The notes under the pieces were generated by a model. The model ran no database searches, was not told the DNA's origin, and saw only the letters and a program-made list of their open reading frames with translations. A stretch of DNA of 64,000 bases from Teredinibacter sp. KSP-S5-2 (GTDB lineage Bacteria; Pseudomonadota; Gammaproteobacteria; Pseudomonadales; Cellvibrionaceae). The translations under genes and the position numbers were made by a program. Positions 46,751-57,003 of the stretch are shown here, in pieces; positions within the stretch are counted from its first letter, which is position 1; the number at the start of each line of letters is the position of its first letter. The stretch is taken from positions 2,416,001 to 2,480,000 of the forward strand of contig NZ_CP120416.1 in the NCBI RefSeq assembly GCF_032773895.1, written 5' to 3'.

Positions 46751-47139
46751 TACTTTAGCGCCATCACTTTTATTTGGGACATAATCGCAACCAGCCCAGG
46801 CGCATTAATCGAATTTTGCAATGTGGTACTTAAAAGCTTGGCAACAGGTGCACAACCGGCAATTACGGAAAAACTACCAATCAGATAACGCGCCGGCCCT
46901 TTGATAATGCCGGACACCACACCACCCATAGCGCCAGGTTCATTAGCCGAGGTCATCGGAATCGAAGTTAGCAAGTTGTGCACCGGGCTCGCCAGGATGG
47001 TGACATTAAACACAAACCCCAGCCCCATCGTGCTCACGCCAATGTTGACATAGGGAATCGGCACCGCTAAGGGCGGTGTTTTACATACGTCGACAATGCC
47101 TAAAGCTGTTGCACCGGATTGAGTAACAATAAACGGCAT
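46750..47139 (-). CDS. PAAR-like protein (DUF4150)
   Basis: 129 residues rich in Gly, Ala and Pro. The pattern KTPPLAVPIPYVNIG, then ILASPVHNLLTSIPMTSANEPG and GVVSGIIKGPARYLIGS, matches the DUF4150 PAAR-like family. These cap the VgrG spike and carry effectors. No C-terminal toxin is fused. It lies 5 bases from the DUF3540 gene and overlaps tssJ. Confidence 0.85.
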   Translation of the reverse strand: MPFIVTQSGATALGIVDVCKTPPLAVPIPYVNIGVSTMGLGFVFNVTILASPVHNLLTSIPMTSANEPGAMGGVVSGIIKGPARYLIGSFSVIAGCAPVAKLLSTTLQNSINAPGLVAIMSQIKVMALK

Positions 47140-47143
47140 GGTT

Positions 47144-47713
47144 TTACCCCATATTTATATGTTCAGCGTTGAGTCGCATTTCTTTTTGCGCTTCAATCAG
47201 GTTGTGTTGACCTTGAATGGAAACCAGATCCTGCGCTTTCACTGCGTAGTGTTCCGCATGGTTAAAATGATTACGCGCTTTACTGATTAAATTACAGGCC
47301 GCATGTTGAATCAGTTCTTTGGCATGGGTTGCGATTCTGCCCCCAACACAAATCATGGATAGTGTCTGACCGGCAATTGTCTGCACACGGGTTTTTCCCA
47401 AAATGCGAATACTATCTGCTGTAATGGATAGCTGTTTAACCCCCGGCGTTTGAATGGTTTGTTGCGATTTATCCTGTCTGGATAAAACAGCGATCACATA
47501 ATGCTGGCCATCCATTAACTTGCAGACAGAAACCACATCATCCACCAACACCTCAATTAAACAACTGAATGCCTGTTTGGCAGTGATGCCGTCTTTTAAT
47601 AGTATATTTTCGCCATCAACATGGCTTACCTGGGATGAAAACATGCCAGATGAAAAATACATTTCATCGTGAGTGGTTTTTCCTAATCCTTCTATATTAA
47701 CTCTAGCGTTCAT
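47144..47713 (-). CDS. DUF3540 protein, T6SS spike-associated
   Basis: 189 residues. Beta-helix-like C-terminal part (ADSIRILGKTRVQTIAGQTLSMIC) and alternating strands before it fit DUF3540, a family found beside DUF2169 and DUF4150 in type VI loci. It may extend the VgrG spike or act as an adaptor; the mechanism is not known. The start overlaps the stop of the pentapeptide gene by one base (TAATG). Confidence 0.8.
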   Translation of the reverse strand: MNARVNIEGLGKTTHDEMYFSSGMFSSQVSHVDGENILLKDGITAKQAFSCLIEVLVDDVVSVCKLMDGQHYVIAVLSRQDKSQQTIQTPGVKQLSITADSIRILGKTRVQTIAGQTLSMICVGGRIATHAKELIQHAACNLISKARNHFNHAEHYAVKAQDLVSIQGQHNLIEAQKEMRLNAEHINMG

Positions 47714-48795
47714 TACAGGACTCCATATCGACGTGCACGGGCTTCTCGTTCAGCTAAAACATGACTGGTAGCATGCAAACCTTCACAACTATTGTGTTCA
47801 AATATGCTGTCAAACGTGGTTAATTGATGATGATTCGCATTGGTAAAATTATTATCCGTAAATTTACTGGACTGAACCTCAGCGTAAGACCAATTACTGT
47901 ATTCAAACTGATTGTTATCGAACCGACTTTTAATAATGACCGACTTGCCCCACCAGCTATTATCCGCTTTGCAGTGAGAAACCTCGCTCGCTTGCCATTG
48001 AGCAGAATCACTATTGCTGTTCGTTAGATCACATCGCTTAAGCGAGCTGGATTGAATCGAAGCATTGGCCAACACCGCATTTTGAAGGTTCGCCTCCAGA
48101 AATTGGCAGCCATTAATTTCGGCCTGGCAAAAGTTGACGCCGCTCAAATCACAGTGTTCGAGCTGAAGATTTTCAAGAGAACCAGATTGAAAGTTCGACC
48201 CATGAAAGTCTATTCCTGACCAGATTTTATCCTTAATGGTAACGTTCAGAAAAAGGCACTGAATAAAGGTGGGCTCTGATATTTCCCATCGAGAAAAGTC
48301 AATTTCGATAAAGCAACAATTTGTGCTCGCTACCTTTTGCCATACAACTAAATCAAAATCGCATTTTACAAGGGATACAGACTGGAGACTGTTTTCAATA
48401 CAGGTTAACCCGTTACTCTTAACTTTGGTAAAACCACATCGTTTTAAACTGGTGTTATGTATTACCACATCATTCATATCACATAACTGAAACGACACCT
48501 CATCTAATTCACAATCGACAAACCCACTATTACTGATCTCGCACTCAACGTAGTTACATCCTTTAATTGAGCAATTAGAAAATGGTGTAGCCGTAAAATC
48601 ACATTGAATAAAGGTGCAGTTCTTAATACTTAAACCATTAAAATTCACATCGGTAAACACACATTTTTGATACACAGTATCCGATTCGGGTGGCGTAAAG
48701 TCTGAAAAGGTTTTATCCAGGTAGACATTCGCCTCTTCCAGTGCCACAGTTTCGAGGGCATTCATATCCAATGCTGCTACATTACTGCTTTTCAT
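47713..48795 (-). CDS. Pentapeptide-repeat protein
   Basis: 360 residues made almost wholly of A(D/N)LXX-type repeats (for example VNFCQAEINGCQFLEANLQNA, split over two coils), giving a right-handed beta-helix. Many cysteines occur at repeat corners. No signal peptide. It is coupled to the DUF2169 gene by a 4-base overlap. It may be an adaptor, stabiliser or immunity factor; the sequence cannot decide. Confidence 0.88.
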   Translation of the reverse strand: MKSSNVAALDMNALETVALEEANVYLDKTFSDFTPPESDTVYQKCVFTDVNFNGLSIKNCTFIQCDFTATPFSNCSIKGCNYVECEISNSGFVDCELDEVSFQLCDMNDVVIHNTSLKRCGFTKVKSNGLTCIENSLQSVSLVKCDFDLVVWQKVASTNCCFIEIDFSRWEISEPTFIQCLFLNVTIKDKIWSGIDFHGSNFQSGSLENLQLEHCDLSGVNFCQAEINGCQFLEANLQNAVLANASIQSSSLKRCDLTNSNSDSAQWQASEVSHCKADNSWWGKSVIIKSRFDNNQFEYSNWSYAEVQSSKFTDNNFTNANHHQLTTFDSIFEHNSCEGLHATSHVLAEREARARRYGVL

Positions 48796-51458
48796 TGGGT
48801 CACTCCTTCGATACTGACACCAACTGGAAGAGTGACATTCTTAACCACTGCCTTATCAAATTCTGCCTCAAACAGATCCGCACCAAAGAAACTTGTGTCA
48901 TGAATTTCCGATTGAGTGAATTTTGCTTTGCGACATAAGGCATGTAAAAAATCAGCATTCATAATTGATGCCTCGCTCATATCAGCCCCATTCATGAGCG
49001 TGTAGGCAAAACAACTGCCGGTCATATCCGCCTGTTTCAGACACGCCTGACTGTAGTCACACTTACCAAATACGCCGCCGTTAAAATTTGAGCCGTAGAA
49101 ATTCACACCACCAAAACCACAACGAGAAAGAACCGCCTGGCTAAATATGGTGTATTTGAACTGGTTGTTTTTTAACGCCGAGCAATTATTCATTACCGCT
49201 TCTGAGAAATCGGCATGGCTCAGGTCATTCTCAACCCAGGCGATATAAGCCAGACTGGCGTTCGTATATTGAGAGTAATCCAGAGCGGATTGACTGATAT
49301 TGCCCTGCTTAATCGTGGCCCCGACAAACAACGCTTTGGAGAAACAACTATCAACCAAGGTAATTCCCTGGATATCCGCCGCCGAAAAATTCGTATTATT
49401 AAAGTCTGACTTAATAACGGAAGTATTTTTGATCTTTGCTTTTAGCCAGGAACTTTGCGCCATATTGGCATATAGAAATTGGCAGTCTTCAAGTACAACT
49501 GAATCTAAACTTGACTCCTGGCCATTTATACCGCTTAGATTTACCTCTTTTATGGAAGCATGGGAGAAATTTGTTTGTTTGGCATACGCACTTTTCAAAT
49601 TGGTTCGCAGCAACGTACAGTGCTGCATATTTGCTCCGGACAAACAGCTATTACTTAGATCGGTATCGGTAAGATCCATACCAGATAGATCAAGTTCGCT
49701 CAGGTCAGCACCACTCAGATTCCTACCGGATAGCGACTGCCCATTATTGATCAAACCAATAACATATTCCCGAAGCAATTTGGAAGCCGGTGTCGGTTCA
49801 AACGCTTCTACCGTTTTTTCTGCCACACTGTAGCTGGCAGCCAGTCTGTCACACTGCTCAATAATGCTGTCTGCAGTGGCTTGGTGATTTTCCTTTTGTG
49901 TATCGCTACTGATAGTGTTGCAATATTCTTCCAGTTTTTTAACCGGGTCTTTAATCACTTTACCAGCACTACTCAAGGCTTTTTTGCTCGCGTCTTCATT
50001 ATTTTCCACCGGAGTGTGCTGCGTATTATCTGCCTTGGCTTGTTTGATCTCATTTTCTGCCTTTTCCCTTTCTTTATTCGCCACCTCAATTGAATGAGCT
50101 AGGGATTTCTCACACATCGTCATATATGGTGTTAAATCAAAATCGCCGTTTTTAATCTCATCCGCTGTTGGCGTTTGTTCAGGTTCAAGTGAGAAAAGTG
50201 CATCAGCCGCAGAAAGGGTTTCATTTCCATTATCGGTGCTGTCGCTTTTATCTTCAGAGGAATGCGTATTGAGTTCGGGTATGGTTGCGCGAATTTTGCG
50301 GGTGGTGTCATCCGCCGACTGACTTCTTTTTGCATGATAGGCAATACGTTGTTGAATTATTTCATCCTGCTCTGCCTTGGTTTTTAACGGCATAAGCTGA
50401 GATTCATTAAAGACATGTTTTAATGCATGTTTTGGATCAGTACGTTGGTTTAATACCCACCTGTAATGCTCCAGTGACTTCGGTTGATCATGAATGCCTT
50501 CGTAAGCAATCATAATCGTACTAACATCTTCGGCATCACTTTGGGTAACAGCGACGACTGATCGACCAACAAGCACGCCGATTTCCCTGTCTGGAAAGAA
50601 CCATACGGTATCGATATGGTTTTCACTATCTTCAACGTCCTGGCTTTCTTCACGTTGTACAAACACTCGGAATTTAATTCCCGGTAGCACGCCGGATATT
50701 TTAGCGATCTTGGGGTGCATTCCTGTTAGGCAAAAAGACATTCCCCCCACATATGGGGTTGAGGAATACTGGTCACTCGATGCCCGGTTAAAGTAATGAA
50801 AATCAATATCCTGCGGAAATCCAGGCCGGTCTTCATTGAACCAATTTTCATCATAGGTTCCGGCTTGCTGAATTTTATTTGGCCAATCAACCCCTGTTGG
50901 GCCAAATGCCGCTGGCATCTGATTTTTGTCTTTTCCACAACGGAGTCCGTTTTGGTTATAAACCAAATTGGCTCCTGGCACATTTTTCTGCCTGCGTTTT
51001 TCGAACAGCCCTTTTCCAACGGGGTTGGATGGTGAGCCAGGACCACCAAAGGTATTGTCAAAGCTTAATGACAGTGATGAAAATTCGGCGTTCTGTTTCT
51101 GCTCCGGCGACACTCCTAACAGGCCAGATTGGTAATTTCTATCGCCTAACACGTAGATACGCTTGGACACATCGCCCAAAGATGCGCTAACCACCATTTC
51201 AGTAACGGGTTTATCGGTGTTGCTATAAGCACTTCCCTGGATAATAAATTCCGCACTGCCCTTGGGCATGCACAAATCAAATATATCTTTGCCTAAGGCA
51301 GAATAAAAATCGGCTTCAGGGTCAGTTTCTTTGTAAATGTGTTGATTATCCAATAAGGAAAAGACACATACCGGCGAAATAACCAAGTGGTCCTTCTGCT
51401 TAAATCGGTATGTTTTATGTAAAATGGATAATGTACGGGGTTTGATAATATTCATCAT
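48792..51458 (-). CDS. DUF2169 adaptor with C-terminal pentapeptide repeats
   Basis: 888 residues. DUF2169 at about 1-330 (SLSFDNTFGGPGSPSNPVGKG, GVLPGIKFRVFV), a charged linker with a coiled coil around 420-520, and pentapeptide repeats from about 585 (GRNLSGADLSELDLSGMDL) to the end. DUF2169 proteins act as chaperones that load effectors onto VgrG. The repeat half resembles the next gene's product, so the two may have arisen by duplication or splitting. It lies 4 bases after vgrG. Confidence 0.88.
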   Translation of the reverse strand: MMNIIKPRTLSILHKTYRFKQKDHLVISPVCVFSLLDNQHIYKETDPEADFYSALGKDIFDLCMPKGSAEFIIQGSAYSNTDKPVTEMVVSASLGDVSKRIYVLGDRNYQSGLLGVSPEQKQNAEFSSLSLSFDNTFGGPGSPSNPVGKGLFEKRRQKNVPGANLVYNQNGLRCGKDKNQMPAAFGPTGVDWPNKIQQAGTYDENWFNEDRPGFPQDIDFHYFNRASSDQYSSTPYVGGMSFCLTGMHPKIAKISGVLPGIKFRVFVQREESQDVEDSENHIDTVWFFPDREIGVLVGRSVVAVTQSDAEDVSTIMIAYEGIHDQPKSLEHYRWVLNQRTDPKHALKHVFNESQLMPLKTKAEQDEIIQQRIAYHAKRSQSADDTTRKIRATIPELNTHSSEDKSDSTDNGNETLSAADALFSLEPEQTPTADEIKNGDFDLTPYMTMCEKSLAHSIEVANKEREKAENEIKQAKADNTQHTPVENNEDASKKALSSAGKVIKDPVKKLEEYCNTISSDTQKENHQATADSIIEQCDRLAASYSVAEKTVEAFEPTPASKLLREYVIGLINNGQSLSGRNLSGADLSELDLSGMDLTDTDLSNSCLSGANMQHCTLLRTNLKSAYAKQTNFSHASIKEVNLSGINGQESSLDSVVLEDCQFLYANMAQSSWLKAKIKNTSVIKSDFNNTNFSAADIQGITLVDSCFSKALFVGATIKQGNISQSALDYSQYTNASLAYIAWVENDLSHADFSEAVMNNCSALKNNQFKYTIFSQAVLSRCGFGGVNFYGSNFNGGVFGKCDYSQACLKQADMTGSCFAYTLMNGADMSEASIMNADFLHALCRKAKFTQSEIHDTSFFGADLFEAEFDKAVVKNVTLPVGVSIEGVTQ

Positions 51459-51462
51459 TCAC

Positions 51463-53964
51463 TCACATAAAGATTTTGAAATTCATCATTTCAACATCAA
51501 TATTTCCAATTCTTGCCTTCACATTTGCTGGCTCATTTATCACTTCCAGTGGCGTGGTTTTATTGTTTGACTGGAACATTTTTATTTCATTTTTAATTTC
51601 TGCCGTACCATTTATATGTGTACTTAAACTTGCACCTACATCAATCAATATCGAATTACTTAACCCGGCGTTTAGCGTCAAACTATCGCTGATAGATGCA
51701 TTGATTGCCCGACTGATAGAGGCCGATGCGCTCAAATCAATACTGGTTTTTACCCCTAGAAAGGTATTGAAACTGTTTACCCAACCGATCGTGGTCGATT
51801 GCGAACTGGTGTTTCCCAGCGTGAAGGAATCTGAAGTTTGATTGGCGTAAATTTTGTTGGTACTGGAAATATCCCCGTTATGGGTGGTAGTTGAGGTAGT
51901 AAGGCCATTAATGGTGGTCTCACTTTCCTGCTCACCCACGGTAGTTTTGGAATAGCTTTTACCGGTAATGGTGGTGTAACTATCGGTGCTGCCTATTTTG
52001 CTTTTGCTATAGCTGTACCCAATATCAGAGGTGCTTATTGATCGATCAATTTCGGAATGATTGTTTGTATATTCAGCATAAAACTGACTATCTGTACTGC
52101 CGTATGTTACGCTCTCGCTTAACAATCCTTTTTTTCCATGTTCTGCAGTGGAATAACTGTAGCCTCCTCCCTGAGAATAACTCACATCTTTATATTTCCC
52201 GGTGGCGTAGGCGTCTTCAACAATGCTTATAGCTTTATCTAAATTTACCTTGGACTTCAAACCAAAACGGATGCTTTTACTGTCACCATAACTGGTAGAA
52301 ACATTACTACCTACACTGGTATTAGCCTGCCATTCACTCGGGATAACCACTTTACTGCCGTTGCTTTGCACAATGCTTTGAATTTCCGGCATTTCCGACT
52401 CGTCATTTGACCGCCCGATTGACACTGTCACACCAACCTCAGGTACAGTCTGCATATGCTGCGCCAACTTTATCCATACAGCCCCTTGTTGCTTTTGCAT
52501 GCTGTCAGTAGATAGTTCAACAAGCACACCTATTGCTCTTAATTCTTCAGCATCTTCCCCGTCGGTTACGCTGTGATATTCCTTGTAGAAATTATTTTTG
52601 TAACGGTATTTCCAACCGATTGGATTCTCAGCAGTTTCATCTGCAACCACCGTTCCCAGAATCATGCCTTGCTGAGTATCCTGAATATTAAATGGTGTAA
52701 TAAGCATGTCTGACTGAGTGGCCTGAAAGGAATTGGAATACGGCTCTACGACGCTCATTTTATGTTGTACTTGAGTAACAACAAATTCGCACCCTTCCAA
52801 TTCTGGCCTGACTATTGTTGTCTGATAGACATTATCGGAACCAAACTGATAACTTGGCGAATCAACTTCTGCATCGTTCATCGTAACAAAAGTATGGCCC
52901 GCACTGAGTAACGGTGAACTGCTTTCCCCATTTAAACTGGTTGCAGCTGACTGAATCATTTCCCAGTTTTTACCGCTTTCCGTGCTGACCTCTTCATTGC
53001 TTCCGCCGTACTGAAATATTTTATATTTACGAAAAGGCAGCCTAACAATATCGTTATTTATCGCCTCATATTTGGTAAAACTGGCCAGATTATCCGATTC
53101 CCAGGCCGCTTCGCTGCGCAATAAAATGCTGTGAACACCACTACAACTAATGGCTTTTTTATAACTGTAATTGGATAAGTGTTCATCTTCTTGAGAATGC
53201 AAGTCAGCTTGTGTTGAATGTACGTAACGTAAAACAAGTTGTTCCTGGCTTCCCTCTTTGTATAAGGTTTTATAATACGGATTATTCGCGATAATCAGGG
53301 TATGATTGCCGTCTTCGTGGGAGAAGTAGTAATAAATATTCGCTTTATGCATTAACCTCTGAATAAAATCCAAATCGGTTTCACCGGTTTGAATCCAGTC
53401 CTGCTCACGGTTTACCGCGACGGAATCCAAATGCATTTCATGAACAATTTCATGTTCATTCAATATGCTTTGCAGGACGGCCTGGATACTCTTGGCGCTA
53501 TAAAGTTGATAGCGATTGGTTAATGAGGCTAGCCACAATCTTGGCTTCACTGTTAAATGATAAGAACCCGGTGCACTCAACGAAAAATCGGCAATAATCC
53601 CATTAAAGTAACGTTTTGGAACCGCTTGCTCGCTGCTTTCGCTGACAACGCTATTGTTTGATTCATCGGAGGGGTTTTTAGCCACCGGCAACACATAAGA
53701 AAGTGTGATTGATTTTCCCAGCAACGAGTCAAAACTCAGTTTTTCTCCACTGCCATCCTGCAGACCGTCATTTGCGGTAAGCTCAACAGAAAACTCAAAT
53801 GGCTGGGATAAGGATTCCTGCCCCTGGATTGACTGGACACGAAAAATGTCGTTATCTATGCGTTTACCCTTGGCGTCTCGAATATCCACAACTAACGGAA
53901 CATCGGCTGTTTCTACTTTATCCACATAGAATTCGTTTAATTTACTTTCAGCACCAAGACTCAT
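51463..53964 (-). CDS. vgrG: VgrG spike protein with atypical Ser/Thr-rich C-terminus
   Basis: 833 residues. The gp27-like part (about 20-420) has IQGQESLSQPFEFSVELTA and SLTNRYQLYSAKSIQAVLQSIL and LDFIQRLMHKANIYYYFSHE. The gp5-like OB region (about 470-540) contains VPEVGVTVSIGRSNDESEM. Residues about 600-790 are a Ser/Thr/Tyr-rich repetitive stretch (SYSKS, TTITG, TTING) that may form the triple beta-helix needle. No known toxin domain at the end. The spike is topped by the PAAR-like protein. Confidence 0.92.
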   Translation of the reverse strand: MSLGAESKLNEFYVDKVETADVPLVVDIRDAKGKRIDNDIFRVQSIQGQESLSQPFEFSVELTANDGLQDGSGEKLSFDSLLGKSITLSYVLPVAKNPSDESNNSVVSESSEQAVPKRYFNGIIADFSLSAPGSYHLTVKPRLWLASLTNRYQLYSAKSIQAVLQSILNEHEIVHEMHLDSVAVNREQDWIQTGETDLDFIQRLMHKANIYYYFSHEDGNHTLIIANNPYYKTLYKEGSQEQLVLRYVHSTQADLHSQEDEHLSNYSYKKAISCSGVHSILLRSEAAWESDNLASFTKYEAINNDIVRLPFRKYKIFQYGGSNEEVSTESGKNWEMIQSAATSLNGESSSPLLSAGHTFVTMNDAEVDSPSYQFGSDNVYQTTIVRPELEGCEFVVTQVQHKMSVVEPYSNSFQATQSDMLITPFNIQDTQQGMILGTVVADETAENPIGWKYRYKNNFYKEYHSVTDGEDAEELRAIGVLVELSTDSMQKQQGAVWIKLAQHMQTVPEVGVTVSIGRSNDESEMPEIQSIVQSNGSKVVIPSEWQANTSVGSNVSTSYGDSKSIRFGLKSKVNLDKAISIVEDAYATGKYKDVSYSQGGGYSYSTAEHGKKGLLSESVTYGSTDSQFYAEYTNNHSEIDRSISTSDIGYSYSKSKIGSTDSYTTITGKSYSKTTVGEQESETTINGLTTSTTTHNGDISSTNKIYANQTSDSFTLGNTSSQSTTIGWVNSFNTFLGVKTSIDLSASASISRAINASISDSLTLNAGLSNSILIDVGASLSTHINGTAEIKNEIKMFQSNNKTTPLEVINEPANVKARIGNIDVEMMNFKIFM

Positions 53965-53965
53965 G

Positions 53966-55159
53966 TTATATATCCACTCTGAACTCTGTCAGGCCATCAG
54001 GGCGTGAAACCGGTATTAACTTGTCCACCGCAGTTTCTGTTTTTAACCAGCTTTCCCTTCCCAATTGCATATGCCGCTCTGCCACTTTTTTTATTTTTGG
54101 TTGTGCTAACCAGGCTCGCATATCCATAGGAGGTTTAAGGGAAAAGCGGGAAATTTTTCCGTGAAGCAAGCTTTGGGGGATATCTTCGTTACGAATCAAA
54201 ATACCCAGTTCACAATCCCAATCACCGTCGCTAAGAAAGCGAATTAAACTAATAAGAGACGAATGCAGCACACCGCCCTTTATCATACTAACCAAAGCTT
54301 TATATGAAACCGGGCCTATGCGTATACCGATAAGGCTTTGTTGATCCCAGCAGGACTGGCCTAAAATGAATTGTTCACCCAGGGCATGGTTGGCTTTACC
54401 CAGACTGTTCTGATCCTCTTTTTCCACAGGTAACCATTGACCAAGGAATTGCTCCAGTTTGACCGGGGCATTAAATACGGTACTGATCACCGTCTTAATA
54501 TAATTCGCGGACTTCCTTGGGTTATAAATCAGCCCGGAAAATGTTTGTATCAAATGATGCTCGACCTCCTTCTCACCTTCCACGTCTATCTGTTCCTGGC
54601 GGTTATACAATCCTATTTTGACCAGATCGAACAAACGTCGATCATCAAAACCCGCCAGGGATTCAATTCTTCGTGCAACAACGGAGTTATTAGGGTGTTC
54701 AGAAGTTAAGGAAAGCCGTTGTTCGGCCCGATTCTGATGACGAATCGATAAAAACCGATGATTAAATATATCGATAAAATCCAGTACAGAAGAATGCTTT
54801 TCGTTGCGAAACCCGTTATGCAGCTCGCGAAAAATCCATTCCACATAGGGCAAAGGTAATGGGCTGTTAAATGACACAATACCGAAATGATTCAACAATA
54901 AACGATTAATCGGCAAGCCATGAGGGTCGCTTTTTTTGGTGATACTGGCAATACCAGTGATATCCGTAGGCGGCATATCGTAACGAACATGCGATTGCAC
55001 ACGGAACAATCCATCGTCAATTTTATCGCATATCTCACCCTGCCCATTATCTTCTTGCATGAGCAGTAATTTAATCAGCTGGTCAAGATTAAACGCGCTG
55101 GCGTTTAATCTTATCTTTTCACTTAAAGTAAGATTTGTTCGCCCGCTAGCGGTGGCCAT
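53966..55159 (-). CDS. tssG: TssG, T6SS baseplate protein
   Basis: 397 residues. Features: QSHVRYDMPPTDITGIAS, the conserved NHFGIVSFNSPLPLPYVEWIF region, FLDIFNHR-like block (DFIDIFNHRFLSI) and GQSCWDQQSLIGIRIGPV. TssG forms the wedge with TssF and TssE. The start overlaps the tssF stop by 37 bases, and a single base separates it from vgrG. Confidence 0.92.
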   Translation of the reverse strand: MATASGRTNLTLSEKIRLNASAFNLDQLIKLLLMQEDNGQGEICDKIDDGLFRVQSHVRYDMPPTDITGIASITKKSDPHGLPINRLLLNHFGIVSFNSPLPLPYVEWIFRELHNGFRNEKHSSVLDFIDIFNHRFLSIRHQNRAEQRLSLTSEHPNNSVVARRIESLAGFDDRRLFDLVKIGLYNRQEQIDVEGEKEVEHHLIQTFSGLIYNPRKSANYIKTVISTVFNAPVKLEQFLGQWLPVEKEDQNSLGKANHALGEQFILGQSCWDQQSLIGIRIGPVSYKALVSMIKGGVLHSSLISLIRFLSDGDWDCELGILIRNEDIPQSLLHGKISRFSLKPPMDMRAWLAQPKIKKVAERHMQLGRESWLKTETAVDKLIPVSRPDGLTEFRVDI

Positions 55160-56985
55160 GACCTAAAGACCTCTTTTTTTTGTTTGAGAATTAATTTAAA
55201 TTGGGTAAAGCTATTTACATTGGCATACAATCCAAAAAATCGATTGAGTACCGAGCCAAAAAGATGAAGACTGGTACCATTGAATTTTTCAATATCGATT
55301 TCCAACACCACTTCCATTCCTTTACACAAGCCGCGCCATTGATCTTTGCCAATGTGTTTAACAATTCGGCGACATTGCACATCGGTAATACTGTCGACCT
55401 GGGAGAAATGGCTTTTTTCATTTTCGTTTGAATAGGTAAGCAGTATCGATTTAAGAATCTCGATCCCCTCCTTTTCCAGGCTGGAAGTATTCAGAACCAG
55501 GTTGGACATAAGCCGCCAGGGCTTGTCATTATTCAATGACGGTGACATATGCATGGTGGGTTTGGTCAATACCTTTGCCCGACTAATTGGCCCCGGCCCT
55601 ACCAGTGCCAAGCTATCGCCAACTCTTAGCGATTCTGGTAACCGACGATTAGTGCACTTGGCTTTGATGCTGATAACATCGTCAGCAGTTTTTTCGTATT
55701 CCTGCGCTTTCTGGTGAATGGAAATATACATTTCCGTACCAGGCACACTTTTTAACCCACTAATTTCTGTTCTTGTACTATAGAAGCATTCGTTTTCGTG
55801 CAATAAATCCCCTTCAATACCGGCGTAGGGTTGCGCTCTTTTAGGTTCCCCCTCTTTGGGAATCACTTGTACTTCAGACAGTGAATGCACTTCGCAATAG
55901 GCGTGATGTTTGAAATCCCCCATTAAACGGTACTCGTGATCTTCCTCATCCAGCCGGATGCTATTTAACCGCTGTGGGTAAAGATTAATAAGGGGAATGG
56001 CATTCAAAGAAAAACTGTCGGCATTAGGCCGAACATTTTGGTTTGGCAAAGTAGACAGTAAAAAGTAAATATCAAACTTTTTGCCCAGCTTGCTACCGTC
56101 TATACCGGTTAAGTCAAAGAAGAGATATTTCTCGGGAAACAGAAAGTATTCCTGAAGTATTCGATATGCCGAATGTGAGCCTTTATTGAACGGTAAAACC
56201 GCGTCTTCCTCATCGAACCCTACCCAGGAAATTGCGTTCTTATTGAGTAACTGATATTGACTGGCTTCGCTATCGCTGCGGTTTTTTACAATGATATTAA
56301 TACAATCATTGGCGATTAAATCATAGAGGTGATATGCAGAATGGGGCCGATTCTTTTCCCCATTTATGTAAAAACGTAAGGATTCCGGTCCGAACTCCGC
56401 TGTCGGCTTATCATCCAGATTGGTGACCTCCAGCTTAAGCGCCGTATGCGCTTTACGCACGGCATTGCTAACGGAATCGTTGTCCATTTTTGATGCGTCG
56501 TAACCGACATCACGAATAGAGGAAAACGACACATCGCTGACATCAAAAGGTCGCAATGTGGTTTTGGTTGAAGTGGTCATTTTACAACGCAGCAACCCTT
56601 TTTTGCTGCTATGAATATCGACGTAAAATTCCCTGCCTTTGTCTAAAACTTTCACCCCGTCGAACTTGGCTTCTTTGGACACCACATCCGCCTGTACCAC
56701 AAACATGGAAGGTATAGGCTTGATTAGGTGAGGATACAACACACCCAACACTTGATTCGGCAAATGGTTTGCCTGGGTCGCCATGTCCCGTCGAACATTC
56801 GCTGAGAGGTAAGCAAAAGATTGCAATAGCAATTCAACATGGGGGTCTGAAGATTTCACTTCACTTAGACGCAATTCTTTTGCTACATCCGGGTAGTCAT
56901 CAGCAAAGCTTTTTGCACGCATACGCAAGTAATCCATCTCGCGCAGGAAATAGTCGTACAATTCTTGATCTTGCATCTTTTGCAT
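55123..56985 (-). CDS. tssF: TssF, T6SS baseplate protein
   Basis: 620 residues. N-terminal ELYDYFLREMDYLRMRAKSFA and DPHVELLLQSFAYLSANVRR are family hallmarks. Later blocks include INLYPQRLNSIRLDEEDHEYRL and NKPWRLMSNLVLNTSSL. TssF is the main wedge protein contacting VgrG. It follows tssE by 18 bases. The length is normal. Confidence 0.93.
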   Translation of the reverse strand: MQKMQDQELYDYFLREMDYLRMRAKSFADDYPDVAKELRLSEVKSSDPHVELLLQSFAYLSANVRRDMATQANHLPNQVLGVLYPHLIKPIPSMFVVQADVVSKEAKFDGVKVLDKGREFYVDIHSSKKGLLRCKMTTSTKTTLRPFDVSDVSFSSIRDVGYDASKMDNDSVSNAVRKAHTALKLEVTNLDDKPTAEFGPESLRFYINGEKNRPHSAYHLYDLIANDCINIIVKNRSDSEASQYQLLNKNAISWVGFDEEDAVLPFNKGSHSAYRILQEYFLFPEKYLFFDLTGIDGSKLGKKFDIYFLLSTLPNQNVRPNADSFSLNAIPLINLYPQRLNSIRLDEEDHEYRLMGDFKHHAYCEVHSLSEVQVIPKEGEPKRAQPYAGIEGDLLHENECFYSTRTEISGLKSVPGTEMYISIHQKAQEYEKTADDVISIKAKCTNRRLPESLRVGDSLALVGPGPISRAKVLTKPTMHMSPSLNNDKPWRLMSNLVLNTSSLEKEGIEILKSILLTYSNENEKSHFSQVDSITDVQCRRIVKHIGKDQWRGLCKGMEVVLEIDIEKFNGTSLHLFGSVLNRFFGLYANVNSFTQFKLILKQKKEVFRSWPPLAGEQILL

Positions 56986-57003
56986 CGTTGCAGTTCGACT
57001 CGA

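Noticed and set aside
47713-51458. Tandem DNA repeats in the pentapeptide genes as CRISPR or satellite DNA
   Set aside because: The periodicity is at protein level (five-residue coils) with diverged DNA; no exact repeat-spacer pattern exists.
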